From JBGSKY01 sp041740995 (GTDB taxonomy: Bacteria > Planctomycetota > Planctomycetia > Pirellulales > Pirellulaceae), in the NCBI GenBank assembly GCA_041740995.1, contig JBGSKY010000063.1, positions 1 to 22,882 on the forward strand: a stretch of 22,882 nt of DNA. The letters are read 5' to 3'. Position numbers and translations under genes: made by a program. Below the pieces are notes generated by a model that was given only the letters and a program-made list of their open reading frames with translations, was not told the DNA's origin and did not search any database. Shown here in pieces: positions 7,770 to 15,722 of this stretch (the stretch's first letter is position 1; every line of letters begins with the position of its first letter).

Positions 7770-10700
7770 TTATTTCAATACGAGCAGAAGATCGCCTGAC
7801 TCAACTTGGCTTCCTGATTGGACAAGCAATTGTGTTACTTCGCCATCGCGATCTGCGTTGATCATCGTTTCCATCTTCATTGCTTCCAAGGCGAGCAGTT
7901 TTTGACCTTTGGTGACGCGTTCGCCAACTTTGACCGCGACGCCGATCACCATGCCAGGCATGCTCGCGGCGACATGCGTCAGATCTGTTGCATCAGCCTT
8001 GACGCGGGTCGATGGGCCCACTTCAAGTGAGCGGTCGACGACTTCCACTTCTCGTGGTTGGCCATTGAGTTCAAAAAATACAGTTCGTGTGCCATCGATC
8101 CGGGCTTCGCCCACGGCCAAGAATTTAATGATCAGACGCTTGCCGGCTTCAAGGTCAACGTTTATTTCCTCGCCAATTTCAGGCCCAAAGAAAAAAGTCG
8201 AAGTTGGCAGTAGGCCGACGTTTCCGTAGTCGCGCGAATGGGAGACGAAATCGTCGAAGACCTTCGGATAGAGGACGCTAGAGAGGACTTCTTGTGTTGA
8301 AAAGTCCCGTCCAAATTTTTTCTTCAAATCCTCGCCAACAGCGCCGAAATCGATGGCCGGCAAAGTCTCACCGGGACGATTTGTAATCGGCTTCTGGTCT
8401 TTCAGAATCGACTTTTGGATATCCGCCGGAAAACCGCCAGGTGGTTGCCCCATCATGCCGCCCAGCAAGTCGATGACCGAAGCGGGATAGGATATCTCGC
8501 GTGAGCCAGCACGGATTTCATCGACCGTCAAGTCGCTGGCCACCATTGCCAAAGCGAGATCGCCAACGGCTTTGCTGGTCGGAGTAACTTTGACAATGTC
8601 ACCGAGCATTTGATTGGCGTCTGCATACGCTTTGCATACCTCGGGCCAACGTTCAGACAAACCCAGTGCTTTAGCTTGCTGATACAAATTTGTGTATTGG
8701 CCACCAGGCATTTCGTGTTCGTATAAATCGCCAGCAGCAACAAGCGATTCGCTTTCGAATGGGCGATACATCTCGCGGACTTCTTTCCAATACGTCGCGA
8801 TTTGGGTCAGCGGCGCGGTCGCCAATCGGCTTTCCCGTTCGGTGCCACGCAACGATTCAACCAGCGTATTCAAATTGACTTGCGAAGTGCCGCCAGACAT
8901 CGGAGCAAAGGCTGCATCAGCGATTTCCAGACCTTCATCGGCAGCGCTCAAAATCGACGCGGCCTGAATTCCGGCGGTGTCGTGCGTATGGAAGTGGATC
9001 GGCAATCCGGTTTCTTCACGAAGCGTCTTGACCAGTTTGCGAGCGGCATTGGGTTTGCACAAACCGGCCATATCTTTGATGGCAAGAATGTGAGCTCCCA
9101 TTTTTTGAAGCTCTTTCGCCAACTTAACATAGTAGTTTAAGTCGTATTTTTGACGATTGGGATTCATGATGTCGCCGCTGTAGCAGATAGCTGCTTCGCA
9201 GATCATCCCCGATTCGACAACCGCTTCCATCGCGACTTGCATGTTCTCAGCCCAGTTCAGTGCATCGAAAACACGGAAGATATCCATCCCGGCGGCGGCC
9301 GATTCCTTGACAAAGGCTTTCACGACATTGTCTGGATAATTCGTATAGCCCACTGCATTGGATGCCCTGAGCAACATTTGAAATAGAATGTTGGGGACCA
9401 AGGCTCGCAAGTCGGATAGCCGCTGCCAGGGGCTTTCCTTCAGAAATCGCATCGAAGTATCAAACGTAGCACCGCCCCACATTTCCATCGAGAAAAGCTG
9501 CGGTGCCAGACGGCTGTAAGTTTCGGCAATCTGGAGCATGTCGTAAGAACGCAAACGAGTCGCCAGCAACGATTGATGTGCGTCACGCATTGTGGTGTCC
9601 GTCAGCAAAAGTTCCTTGCTGTCACGCAACGATTTGCAAAAATCGCTCGCGCCCATCGCTAAGAATTTGTCTCGCCAGCCAGTTTGCGGTCCAGCGGTAA
9701 CGTTCTTTGGTGGAATGGTCGCCGGTTCACGACGAACGGAAACATGGCTGCCCCGTTGTGGTCCATTGACAATGGTCTCGCCGATGAATTTCAGAACTCG
9801 CGTTGCTCGATCGCGTCGCTTTGGCAGCTCGAACAATTCTGGGGTCGTGTCGATCATCCGCGTTGTAGCTTCGCCGTTGAGAAACGTTGGGTGGGTGATC
9901 AGCGAGATTAAAAACGGAATGTTTGTTTTGACGCCGCGAATTCGAAACTCTTGCAAGCAACGTTCCATTCGTCGAGCCGCTTCGTGCAAGTTGCGCCCGC
10001 GGACGGTGACTTTTACTAATAGAGAATCATAAAAAGGATTGACTACGGCTCCACTAAAGGCGCTGCCAGCATCCAATCGCACCCCCAAACCACCCGCCGA
10101 GCGGTAATGTGTGATCCGCCCATAGTCTGGGCGAAACGAGTTACTTGGATCTTCCGTCGTAACGCGACACTGGATTGCCATTCCGTTGGCTTTTATTTCC
10201 GATTGTGTCGGCAATCCAACACTTTCATCGCCCAAGTTGTGCCCCATCGCAACCAAGATCTGAGCGCGGATTAGGTCAATGCCGGTCACTTCCTCGGTCA
10301 CCGTATGTTCGACTTGAATTCGTGGATTGACTTCGATGAAATAGAACTTGTCGGTTTCGGTGTCGAGCAGAAACTCGACTGTTCCAGCGCAATGATAGCC
10401 GACGTTTTTGGCGATGGCCAAAGCGGCATTGTGCAGTTGTGTTGCAACGGCTGGCGAAAGCTGCGGTGCGGTCGCGATTTCAACGACTTTCTGATGTCGG
10501 CGTTGGACGGAGCAATCTCGTTCAAATAGGTGAACAATATTGCCCGACTGATCGCCCAGGACTTGCACTTCGATATGGCGCGCTCGGGCGACCAGCTTCT
10601 CGAGAAAGACCTCATCCGATCCAAACGCATTCTTTGATTCGCGTTGTGCTTGCTCCAGGGCACTTGGCAGTGCATCAGCGTTTTCGACGATCCGCATTCC

Positions 10701-11210
10701 ACGCCCGCCGCCGCCTTTGGACGCCTTAAGCATGATCGGAAAGCCCATTGTCTTTGCGATGCTTTGTGCTTCTTGCAGCGATGCAACCGCCTGCGCTGAA
10801 CCCTTTAGCACCGGCACTTTCACTTGTTCAGCAATGTTTCGCGCGGCAACCTTGTCACCGAGCATTTCCAGGGCTTTTACGCTTGGCCCAATGAAGAGGA
10901 TTCCTGCCTCTTCTAAAGCTCGCGCAAACTCAGCATTTTCGCTAAGAAATCCATAGCCAGGATGAACCGCATCGACGCCATTTCGAAGGCAGATGTCGAT
11001 GATTCCGGGAATGTCCAGATAAGATCGAATCGGTTCGCCTGGACGGCCGATTTGATACGCCTCGTCGGCTTTGAAGCGATGCAGGGCGAATCGGTCTTCA
11101 TGCGAATAAATCGCGACCGTACGAATCTGAAGCTCGTGAGCGCTACGAAATATTCGAGTCGCGATCTCGCTGCGATTGGCGGCGAGAATTTTCTTAATTG
11201 GGCGAATCAT
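7770..11210 (-). CDS. pyc: Pyruvate carboxylase, single-chain
   Basis: This 1146-residue enzyme carboxylates pyruvate to oxaloacetate using ATP and bicarbonate, replenishing the TCA cycle. Domain order is complete. The N-terminal biotin carboxylase (about 1-450) shows ILAANRSEIATRIFRSA, the ATP-grasp loop KASKGGGGRGMR, and EVNPRIQVEHTVTEEVTG. The carboxyltransferase begins near DTTMRDAHQSLLATRLR (D538) and contains HFHTHDTAG, with candidate metal-binding H741 and H743, plus the IKDMAGLCKP segment. The C-terminal carrier has LALEAMKMETM with biotinyl Lys at 1112. Length matches the alpha-4 form. ATG 11210 gives the standard N-terminus (MIRPIKKILAANRSEIATR); an in-frame GTG lies upstream at 11231. 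An inverted repeat at 11256-11292 sits in the upstream region. The gene is downstream of the CPBP protease on the same strand, but a 313-base gap suggests its own promoter. Confidence 0.97.
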   Translation of the reverse strand: MIRPIKKILAANRSEIATRIFRSAHELQIRTVAIYSHEDRFALHRFKADEAYQIGRPGEPIRSYLDIPGIIDICLRNGVDAVHPGYGFLSENAEFARALEEAGILFIGPSVKALEMLGDKVAARNIAEQVKVPVLKGSAQAVASLQEAQSIAKTMGFPIMLKASKGGGGRGMRIVENADALPSALEQAQRESKNAFGSDEVFLEKLVARARHIEVQVLGDQSGNIVHLFERDCSVQRRHQKVVEIATAPQLSPAVATQLHNAALAIAKNVGYHCAGTVEFLLDTETDKFYFIEVNPRIQVEHTVTEEVTGIDLIRAQILVAMGHNLGDESVGLPTQSEIKANGMAIQCRVTTEDPSNSFRPDYGRITHYRSAGGLGVRLDAGSAFSGAVVNPFYDSLLVKVTVRGRNLHEAARRMERCLQEFRIRGVKTNIPFLISLITHPTFLNGEATTRMIDTTPELFELPKRRDRATRVLKFIGETIVNGPQRGSHVSVRREPATIPPKNVTAGPQTGWRDKFLAMGASDFCKSLRDSKELLLTDTTMRDAHQSLLATRLRSYDMLQIAETYSRLAPQLFSMEMWGGATFDTSMRFLKESPWQRLSDLRALVPNILFQMLLRASNAVGYTNYPDNVVKAFVKESAAAGMDIFRVFDALNWAENMQVAMEAVVESGMICEAAICYSGDIMNPNRQKYDLNYYVKLAKELQKMGAHILAIKDMAGLCKPNAARKLVKTLREETGLPIHFHTHDTAGIQAASILSAADEGLEIADAAFAPMSGGTSQVNLNTLVESLRGTERESRLATAPLTQIATYWKEVREMYRPFESESLVAAGDLYEHEMPGGQYTNLYQQAKALGLSERWPEVCKAYADANQMLGDIVKVTPTSKAVGDLALAMVASDLTVDEIRAGSREISYPASVIDLLGGMMGQPPGGFPADIQKSILKDQKPITNRPGETLPAIDFGAVGEDLKKKFGRDFSTQEVLSSVLYPKVFDDFVSHSRDYGNVGLLPTSTFFFGPEIGEEINVDLEAGKRLIIKFLAVGEARIDGTRTVFFELNGQPREVEVVDRSLEVGPSTRVKADATDLTHVAASMPGMVIGVAVKVGERVTKGQKLLALEAMKMETMINADRDGEVTQLLVQSGSQVESGDLLLVLK

Positions 11211-11523
11211 GGATGCGGCTCTGGCCTTCACTGTGAGATAATTTCGCTACTTGTGATCGCCCAGCAATCAAGTTGATTGGACGCTGGGCAATCGTTCAAT
11301 ACAGTTGAGAGGAGTAGCGTAATCTTGGTTGCAATCGCGACTTTTGGCAATCGTACTTACGCAAAGTTAGGCTAGGAACTGGCCGCATAGCTCGTCCCCG
11401 TTGGATCGCATTCTAGGCATATTCCCAATTCGAAAGCTTGGCGGCCGTAATGGACTTTGGCTGTAAAGAGGCGACTTATTGCTAAAACAAAACACGCGAT
11501 TAAATCGATTCGTTTTTCGATCG
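11211..11523. other. Upstream region of pyc
   Basis: This 313-base gap has no gene that I can support. It contains the inverted repeat at 11256-11292 and presumably the pyc promoter, which I could not place. Confidence 0.5.
11256..11292 (-). repeat. Inverted repeat upstream of pyc
   Basis: GCCCAGC (11259-11265) and GCTGGGC (11283-11289) form a 7-bp stem that extends by GAT/ATC past one mismatch. The enclosed bases contain a second small inverted repeat, AATCA-AGT-TGATT (11266-11278). There is no T tract, so it is not a typical terminator. It lies 46-82 bases before the pyc start codon and could be a leader structure or a protein-binding site. Confidence 0.45.
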
Positions 11524-12690
11524 CTAGTTCGTCACGCCGTTTCCATAAAAAGTTTCAACTGTCGCGCCACAGACGGCAATTGAATTGCACATGACGTGAG
11601 CCATCAAGCTTGGCCAGATACGGTTGGTCTGACGATACAGCCAACCTAGAACAACACCGAAAAAAATTAGCGGAATCCAGCTCGCTCCGTATTCAAAATG
11701 AGCTAAGCCAAAAAGTGTGCCGCTTACTAGTACCGGCCACCAGGGGCGAGATCTGGCAGGGAGTTCTAAAGGATACTGTCTTGGACTGTCAGTCGTTGCG
11801 ACTGCCGAATTGATATTGGCTGAATAAACGTCTTGAGGTGACAACGCGGCTGCCGTGTCTGGTTCGCTCCCTTGAATTGGTTCGCTCTTGGGCCCCGTCG
11901 ATTCGCCAAATGTCTCGATCGATGCACTTGGGAACTCGCTCTTTGTTGTCTGCCCACGGCCAAATAGAACCGCGACGGCATTGATCGGTCGTCCATCCGC
12001 CATGGCTTGTAAGAAGCCTTGCAGCAGTACACGAAACGCAAATTCCTCCATCAATGGCGCGACAATCACTGCGATCCAGAGTGCATAAAGGATATTGATC
12101 GGATCACTCGTAAACGCTTCGAAGAGTGGATGCGAGTATTCGCGTTTTGTAGCAAGTGTTGCCACGATCATCAGGCCATACAAAATCGGTGCTGCGAGGA
12201 CAAAGGTGGCAATTCCCAAGCACAAGTCGTGGCCAATTCGTTTTACTGACCAACCAATATTGTTGGCCACGCGGCCAAATCGCAGAATCATCCAACCGGT
12301 CGCTAAAAGAACGGCTAGCAAGGCGAACGCTTGAACGATCGCGATAAGTGCTAGTGGAGTTGGATCGGCCAGCATGGCCGCGCGATAACCCAGCATAACT
12401 AGGATCACTTGGGCAAAGATCTGGCACACAAACCACGTCGCAATTGCGATTAAAATATCGGACAATCCCCACGGAGGCGATTGATGATGTTCGTCCGACA
12501 AGGGCAGGGGTCGGCCGAGCGCTTTTGAAATCAACACAAAAGCCCAGCCAGCAAACGAGGCCACCAATAGGCTGAAGACAAACAACGCCAGCAACACAAC
12601 AGGCCACGGCAAAAAGTCGCCACTGGCCGAACTGGAATTGTCCAAGCCCGCCTTGGGGACATTGGCGATTAAATAGTCAAAAATCTTCAT
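11524..12690 (-). CDS. CPBP-family intramembrane metalloprotease with a long internal insert
   Basis: This 388-residue protein is strongly hydrophobic, with about eight membrane segments (for example VVLLALFVFSLLVASFAGWAFVLI near the N-terminus, and ILIAIATWFVCQIFAQVILVML). It carries the CPBP (Abi) active-site motifs: EEFAFR (E215, E216, R220), FGLAH (H331) and HVMCN (H365, N369). Family members are membrane proteases related to Rce1, with roles including prenyl-protein processing, bacteriocin self-immunity and regulated cleavage. An unusual stretch of about 75 residues between the first and second motifs (roughly 237-310) is hydrophilic and disordered, with GRGQTTKSEFPSASIETFG and PKSEPIQGSEPDTAAAL. 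Its substrate is unknown. It appears monocistronic. Confidence 0.85.
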   Translation of the reverse strand: MKIFDYLIANVPKAGLDNSSSASGDFLPWPVVLLALFVFSLLVASFAGWAFVLISKALGRPLPLSDEHHQSPPWGLSDILIAIATWFVCQIFAQVILVMLGYRAAMLADPTPLALIAIVQAFALLAVLLATGWMILRFGRVANNIGWSVKRIGHDLCLGIATFVLAAPILYGLMIVATLATKREYSHPLFEAFTSDPINILYALWIAVIVAPLMEEFAFRVLLQGFLQAMADGRPINAVAVLFGRGQTTKSEFPSASIETFGESTGPKSEPIQGSEPDTAAALSPQDVYSANINSAVATTDSPRQYPLELPARSRPWWPVLVSGTLFGLAHFEYGASWIPLIFFGVVLGWLYRQTNRIWPSLMAHVMCNSIAVCGATVETFYGNGVTN

Positions 12691-12822
12691 AAACCAAGTC
12701 TAACCAACCAAGCCAGCTTTGCGAGTCACCCTCTGGGATTCTGACCGACAAAGCAGAATGACGACTGGATTATGAATCACTGACAATCGTAGAAAAGCCT
12801 GAAGGCGGTTTCGGAAACTCGA

Positions 12823-13182
12823 TTATCGCGACCATTGGGTGTAGCGCCGTTGAGCCCCAAACTGCCGTGACCATTGATTAGTTGGCTCAGCGCCGAACCA
12901 TCCGTAGGCATACGGCGTCGCGGGCTTGGTCGCAATCGGTGGATGTTCGAACGGGGATCGTTTGGCTTGAATCGCTTGGGCCCTCGCTCCAGCGATGACG
13001 ACGTAGGTTGGCGATCCATAATTGGTGTTTGCGGAGGGTATGTTGACCTCTTGAGCTGACACGCATTGGCTGATACAGATTGCCGCAAAAGTCATCAACA
13101 TGGCGGTTGAAGCACCAGCGACAAAACTTAGCCGTTGATTCTTTTGAGGGGTTCCAGTCAGTCTTCGATTTTGCAATTGCAT
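12823..13182 (-). CDS. Short secreted planctomycete protein with PYAYGWFG motif
   Basis: The 119-residue product has a basic N-region (QNRRLTGTPQKNQRL), a hydrophobic stretch (FVAGASTAMLMTFAAICIS) and a likely signal-peptidase site at VSAQ. The mature part is only about 75 residues, Pro/Ala-rich, and ends in TPYAYGWFGAEPTNQWSRQF followed by GAQRRYTQWSR. That aromatic C-terminal signature (YAYGWFG...W...FG......YTQW) is one I associate with small exported proteins of Planctomycetes; its function is unknown. The start is ATG 13182. A gap of 132 bases separates it from the protease gene downstream. Confidence 0.7.
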   Translation of the reverse strand: MQLQNRRLTGTPQKNQRLSFVAGASTAMLMTFAAICISQCVSAQEVNIPSANTNYGSPTYVVIAGARAQAIQAKRSPFEHPPIATKPATPYAYGWFGAEPTNQWSRQFGAQRRYTQWSR

Positions 13183-13939
13183 CGCAGCCCTCTAACGTAG
13201 ATCGCCTGTCCTGAGATGGTTCCTATCAACTAGTCTTCGGTCGGTCGACCAGTTCGGCTGCTCCAAAAGACGAGCGACTTCGGTATTGGCGGGCTCCATC
13301 GCGTGCCAGAACGCATAATCCCTTCAAAAAGCGCAGCAGTACAGCAGTTTTCCAGGCAACGACTCAAAGCCGTTTAGTTGGCCGCTCGAGCGACAAAACT
13401 TCCCAGGGCGAAGCAAGACCTGGAAATGGCGGCCAAATCGGCGGATTTAATAAAAGATAACAAACTGTCTAATGATCTTGACGGCTTTAACCGAAATTTC
13501 TTAATGGTCATACCGGACTGTTGAATATGCTCGAAAAGTGACACAAGGTTGCGTCGGCTCCCGTTGATTGCCAATTAACGGAATCTTCACAACAAACCGC
13601 TTTTCCTTGATGTCCATCCAGATGTAGCGCCTTGAAAAATCGATGTTGGACAGTCCAACGACACGAATTAGTATGTTGTTGACTTGGCACTTTGCGTGTC
13701 GTTGGTCACTTCGCTTTTCAACTTTTAACACGCATTAGATGCGACGCGGTGCCCTCTCCCGCCAGCAAGGATAGCTTGGCTTTATACGATCCGACATTTG
13801 GTATGCCCACTTGCCGCTTTGCAATGAGCTCAAGCTAGCGACGTCGCTATCTTGCGTTTTCAAAAGCGTAGTTCCCTCGACATAAGCGTGAATCGCCAAC
13901 GCTTTTTTGTCGCTACATAGGGAAAGACGAGGGCTTCTG
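13183..13939. other. Gene-poor region of about 750 bases
   Basis: No gene here convinces me. The longest candidate is a minus-strand frame 13501-13731 with a GTG start (76 aa, containing VNNILIRVVGLSNIDFS and FVVKIPLIGNQREPTQPC); it has no family resemblance or ribosome-binding site and could be a decayed gene. A perfect short inverted repeat, GTTGGAC-A-GTCCAAC, occupies 13645-13659. The frame 13735-14004 on the minus strand overlaps the better-supported plus-strand gene at 13940. Confidence 0.45.
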
Positions 13940-14413
13940 ATGATCTTCTGGACATGTGTGCCACTGCTCATTGTGGCGTTGGGTGACGTAGGGTTTACCG
14001 ACACGGCTCACGAAAACGTGGACCTGATCGAACTGAACCACTTTCATGATGACCTGGGACGACATGTGTACGACCAGGTCATTTTTTATGAATGGTCCGA
14101 AGCCCAAGCGCAATATCTTGTTAGAGCTTGGTGCTTGCTGGAGCCCACCGAGCTGATCTCGCGGCGCCCGACGCAATCGCACCATGATGATCGGTATCAT
14201 GTCCGTTGGTTTGATCCAGACCAAAACATTCGCCGACATCTTTCAAGCCGACTCTATCGAGAAACTTGGACTCAAACTGACCCCGAGCGAATGAACAAAC
14301 GGATTCTCGATGAACGCAATCGAACCGCGCTCTACCGTAGACCTGAGACCAACAATCAGCGGGCAGCAAAGCAAAATATCGCTCAGCTGTCGCCTGAACC
14401 GGTCGCGAGATAA
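13940..14413 (+). CDS. Conserved planctomycete hypothetical protein, 157 aa
   Basis: ATG 13940 is preceded by a good ribosome-binding site (GAGGG at 13929-13933), which decides the start over an in-frame TTG at 13907. The N-terminus MIFWTCVPLLIVALGDVGF is a short hydrophobic segment, either a signal or an anchor. The core contains NVDLIELNHFHDDLGRHVYD, QVIFYEWSEAQAQYLVRAWCLL, then YHVRWFDPDQNIRRHLSSRL and RETWTQTDPERMNKRILDE. The NHF.D..GR.V.DQ.IFY.W and ESWTQ.DPE patterns are ones I recall from conserved planctomycete proteins of unknown function. The C-terminal 25 residues are polar and likely disordered. A terminator-like hairpin lies inside the gene at 14049-14087. The SPFH gene follows on the same strand after 118 bases. 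Confidence 0.75.
   Translation: MIFWTCVPLLIVALGDVGFTDTAHENVDLIELNHFHDDLGRHVYDQVIFYEWSEAQAQYLVRAWCLLEPTELISRRPTQSHHDDRYHVRWFDPDQNIRRHLSSRLYRETWTQTDPERMNKRILDERNRTALYRRPETNNQRAAKQNIAQLSPEPVAR
14049..14087 (+). terminator. Terminator-like hairpin inside the hypothetical gene
   Basis: ATGACCTGG (14049-14057) and CCAGGTCAT (14074-14082) form a perfect 9-bp stem with a 16-base loop, and six Ts (14082-14087) begin at the last paired base. The arrangement resembles an intrinsic terminator, about 110 bases into the coding sequence. The bases also encode a protein stretch that appears conserved (HDDLGRHVYDQVIFY), so chance cannot be excluded. Confidence 0.35.
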
Positions 14414-14460
14414 TTGAGAATCGAAAGTTCAACTTTCGGCGACGGATTGATTCAGGCCGC

Positions 14461-14489
14461 TTGACGCCTTCGATCTAGAATGATATTAA
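14461..14489 (+). promoter_or_regulatory. Candidate promoter of the SPFH-RHH operon
   Basis: TTGACG (14461-14466, 5/6 to consensus) is followed by exactly 17 bases and TATTAA (14484-14489, 4/6). Transcription would start near 14496, in the middle of the 28-bp palindrome, so a protein bound there would block polymerase. Confidence 0.5.
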
Positions 14490-14509
14490 TGTGATATCAC
14501 ATTAATATC
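14482..14509. promoter_or_regulatory. Perfect 28-bp palindrome, candidate operator
   Basis: The half-site GATATTAATGTGAT (14482-14495) is followed directly by its exact reverse complement, with no mismatch and no spacer. It overlaps the predicted -10 element and start site and ends 22 bases before the SPFH start codon. Two-fold symmetry suits a dimeric or tetrameric regulator; the RHH protein encoded as the second gene of the operon is the obvious candidate. It is not a CRP site, because the TGTGA and TCACA halves are only two bases apart instead of six. Confidence 0.8.
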
Positions 14510-14531
14510 CTTTCCTGTTCGGAGGTGTGTT

Positions 14532-15446
14532 ATGACGGCGAGCGTAGACAACGGGCGAAACTTGAAAGCCAACCACGAGCGATCAGCTACGACGTTAAGT
14601 GGCTATCCAATGCTTTTGGTGATCTTGGCACTGATCGCACTTCAGATTTTCATTGTTTATTCTCTAGCGAATGAGCATTGGAAACCAAGTTTTTATAGCG
14701 TCGGCAGCGCAATTCTAGTGCCGATTCTTGGCATCTTCGTGGCTGCGGGATTTTACTTATTACCGCCAAACCAAGCGGCGGCGATCCAGCTTTTCGGAAG
14801 CTATAAAGGCACCGATCGACGGACTGGTTTGCGATGGCGTCTGCCGTGGTTGACGCGGGCTAAGATTTCGACCCGCATTCACAACGTCACTTCCGAGCGG
14901 ATCAAAGTGAACGATTTGCGAGGTAACCCGATCGAAATTGCGACCAATGTCGTATGGCGAGTCAGCGATACGTCCAAAGCTCTATTTGATGTCGAAGATT
15001 ATCATGCTTTCGTCGACATACAAATTGAGAGCGCGGTTCGAGTCATTGGCGCGAGGTACCCGTACGATTCGATCGAAGATGCTGACGTGACGCTCCGCGG
15101 CGATGCGGACGAGGTTAGTACGCAGCTAGAGGTGCAGCTTCAAGAACGCGTTGATCGAGCAGGAGTGACAATCGACGAGTGCCGTTTGACACACTTGGCT
15201 TACGCCCCAGAGATTGCCCAAGCCATGTTGCGTCGTCAACAGGCCGATGCAATCATTGCGGCGCGCGCGCGGATTGTTGCCGGAGCAGTTGGAATGGTGG
15301 AAATGGCGTTGGAGGAACTGTCGAAGAAAAACATTGTCTCGTTGGATGACGAGCGCCGCGCTGCCATGGTCTCAAACTTGATGGTTGTTCTGTGTTCTGA
15401 AAAAGACACGCAACCAGTGGTCAATGCTGGATCGTTGTATCAGTAG
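14532..15446 (+). CDS. SPFH (stomatin/prohibitin-type) membrane protein
   Basis: The 304-residue protein has two N-terminal membrane segments, PMLLVILALIALQIFIVYSL (about 26-45) and the AILVPILGIFVAAGFYLLPP region (about 60-79). These lead directly into an SPFH domain: NQAAAIQLFGSYKGTDRRTG, RIHNVTSERIKVNDLRGNPI, ATNVVWRVSDTSKALFDVED and VRVIGARYPYDSIEDAD. A helical stretch (IAQAMLRRQQADAIIAARAR) ends the domain, typical of the SPFH oligomerisation helix. SPFH proteins assemble into membrane-bound cage- or ring-like oligomers and often sequester proteases or partner proteins. The start ATG 14532 has GGAGGTG (14521-14527) at ideal spacing. The gene lies directly behind the 28-bp palindrome and is followed 23 bases later by an RHH regulator, forming a likely two-gene operon. 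Confidence 0.9.
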   Translation: MTASVDNGRNLKANHERSATTLSGYPMLLVILALIALQIFIVYSLANEHWKPSFYSVGSAILVPILGIFVAAGFYLLPPNQAAAIQLFGSYKGTDRRTGLRWRLPWLTRAKISTRIHNVTSERIKVNDLRGNPIEIATNVVWRVSDTSKALFDVEDYHAFVDIQIESAVRVIGARYPYDSIEDADVTLRGDADEVSTQLEVQLQERVDRAGVTIDECRLTHLAYAPEIAQAMLRRQQADAIIAARARIVAGAVGMVEMALEELSKKNIVSLDDERRAAMVSNLMVVLCSEKDTQPVVNAGSLYQ

Positions 15447-15469
15447 CCAATCAAGAAAGGGCATTATTG

Positions 15470-15682
15470 GTGTCGTCTCCAAAGAAAGCCTTTCCGCTGC
15501 GGCTAGATCAAGCTCTCTATGACGCGATTGCGCGAGTTGCCGCGTCCGATTTACGAAGCGTAAACGCGGAGATCGAAGTCTTGCTTCGCGAGGCGCTCTC
15601 GCGTCGCGGTGTCAGACTTGATGATCCCGAAATGCGGAAACGCGGACGTCCAGCGAAAGAAGCCGATTCAGAGATCGAGTAA
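15470..15682 (+). CDS. Arc-like ribbon-helix-helix DNA-binding protein
   Basis: The 70-residue protein has the Arc-like ribbon-helix-helix layout: a beta strand (KKAFPLRLD), helix A (QALYDAIARVAASD), a turn (LRSVN) and helix B (AEIEVLLREALSRRG), then a short charged tail. RHH proteins bind palindromic operators as dimers of dimers through the strand. The start is GTG 15470 or TTG 15467; AAGAAAGG (15453-15460) is the likely ribosome-binding site and GTG is the more usual start. It lies 23 bases behind the SPFH gene and probably shares its promoter. An inferred role is autorepression through the 28-bp palindrome. The absence of a toxin gene next to it argues against a classic toxin-antitoxin pair. 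Confidence 0.82.
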   Translation: MSSPKKAFPLRLDQALYDAIARVAASDLRSVNAEIEVLLREALSRRGVRLDDPEMRKRGRPAKEADSEIE

Positions 15683-15722
15683 GCTATGGGACTCGAAAAT
15701 CTTAGCAACAAGATCGCTCGGT

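Noticed and set aside
10298..10786. 162-codon minus-strand frame within pyc
   Set aside because: It is an out-of-frame shadow of the biotin carboxylase domain.
13735..14004. 89-codon minus-strand frame
   Set aside because: It overlaps the start of the plus-strand gene at 13940, which has a ribosome-binding site and conserved motifs.
14482..14509. Palindrome as a CRP, FNR or terminator site
   Set aside because: TGTGA and TCACA are two bases apart rather than six, the FNR TTGAT/ATCAA halves are absent, and A/T-rich pairing without a T tract does not fit a terminator.
15470..15682. RHH protein as an antitoxin
   Set aside because: No toxin-like gene (RelE, PIN, HicA or similar) sits beside it; its neighbours are an SPFH gene and an EEP gene.
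15609..15722. Upstream extension of the EEP gene overlapping the RHH gene
   Set aside because: The extra residues lack hydrophobic or domain character, and ATG 15723 places a membrane segment near the N-terminus.
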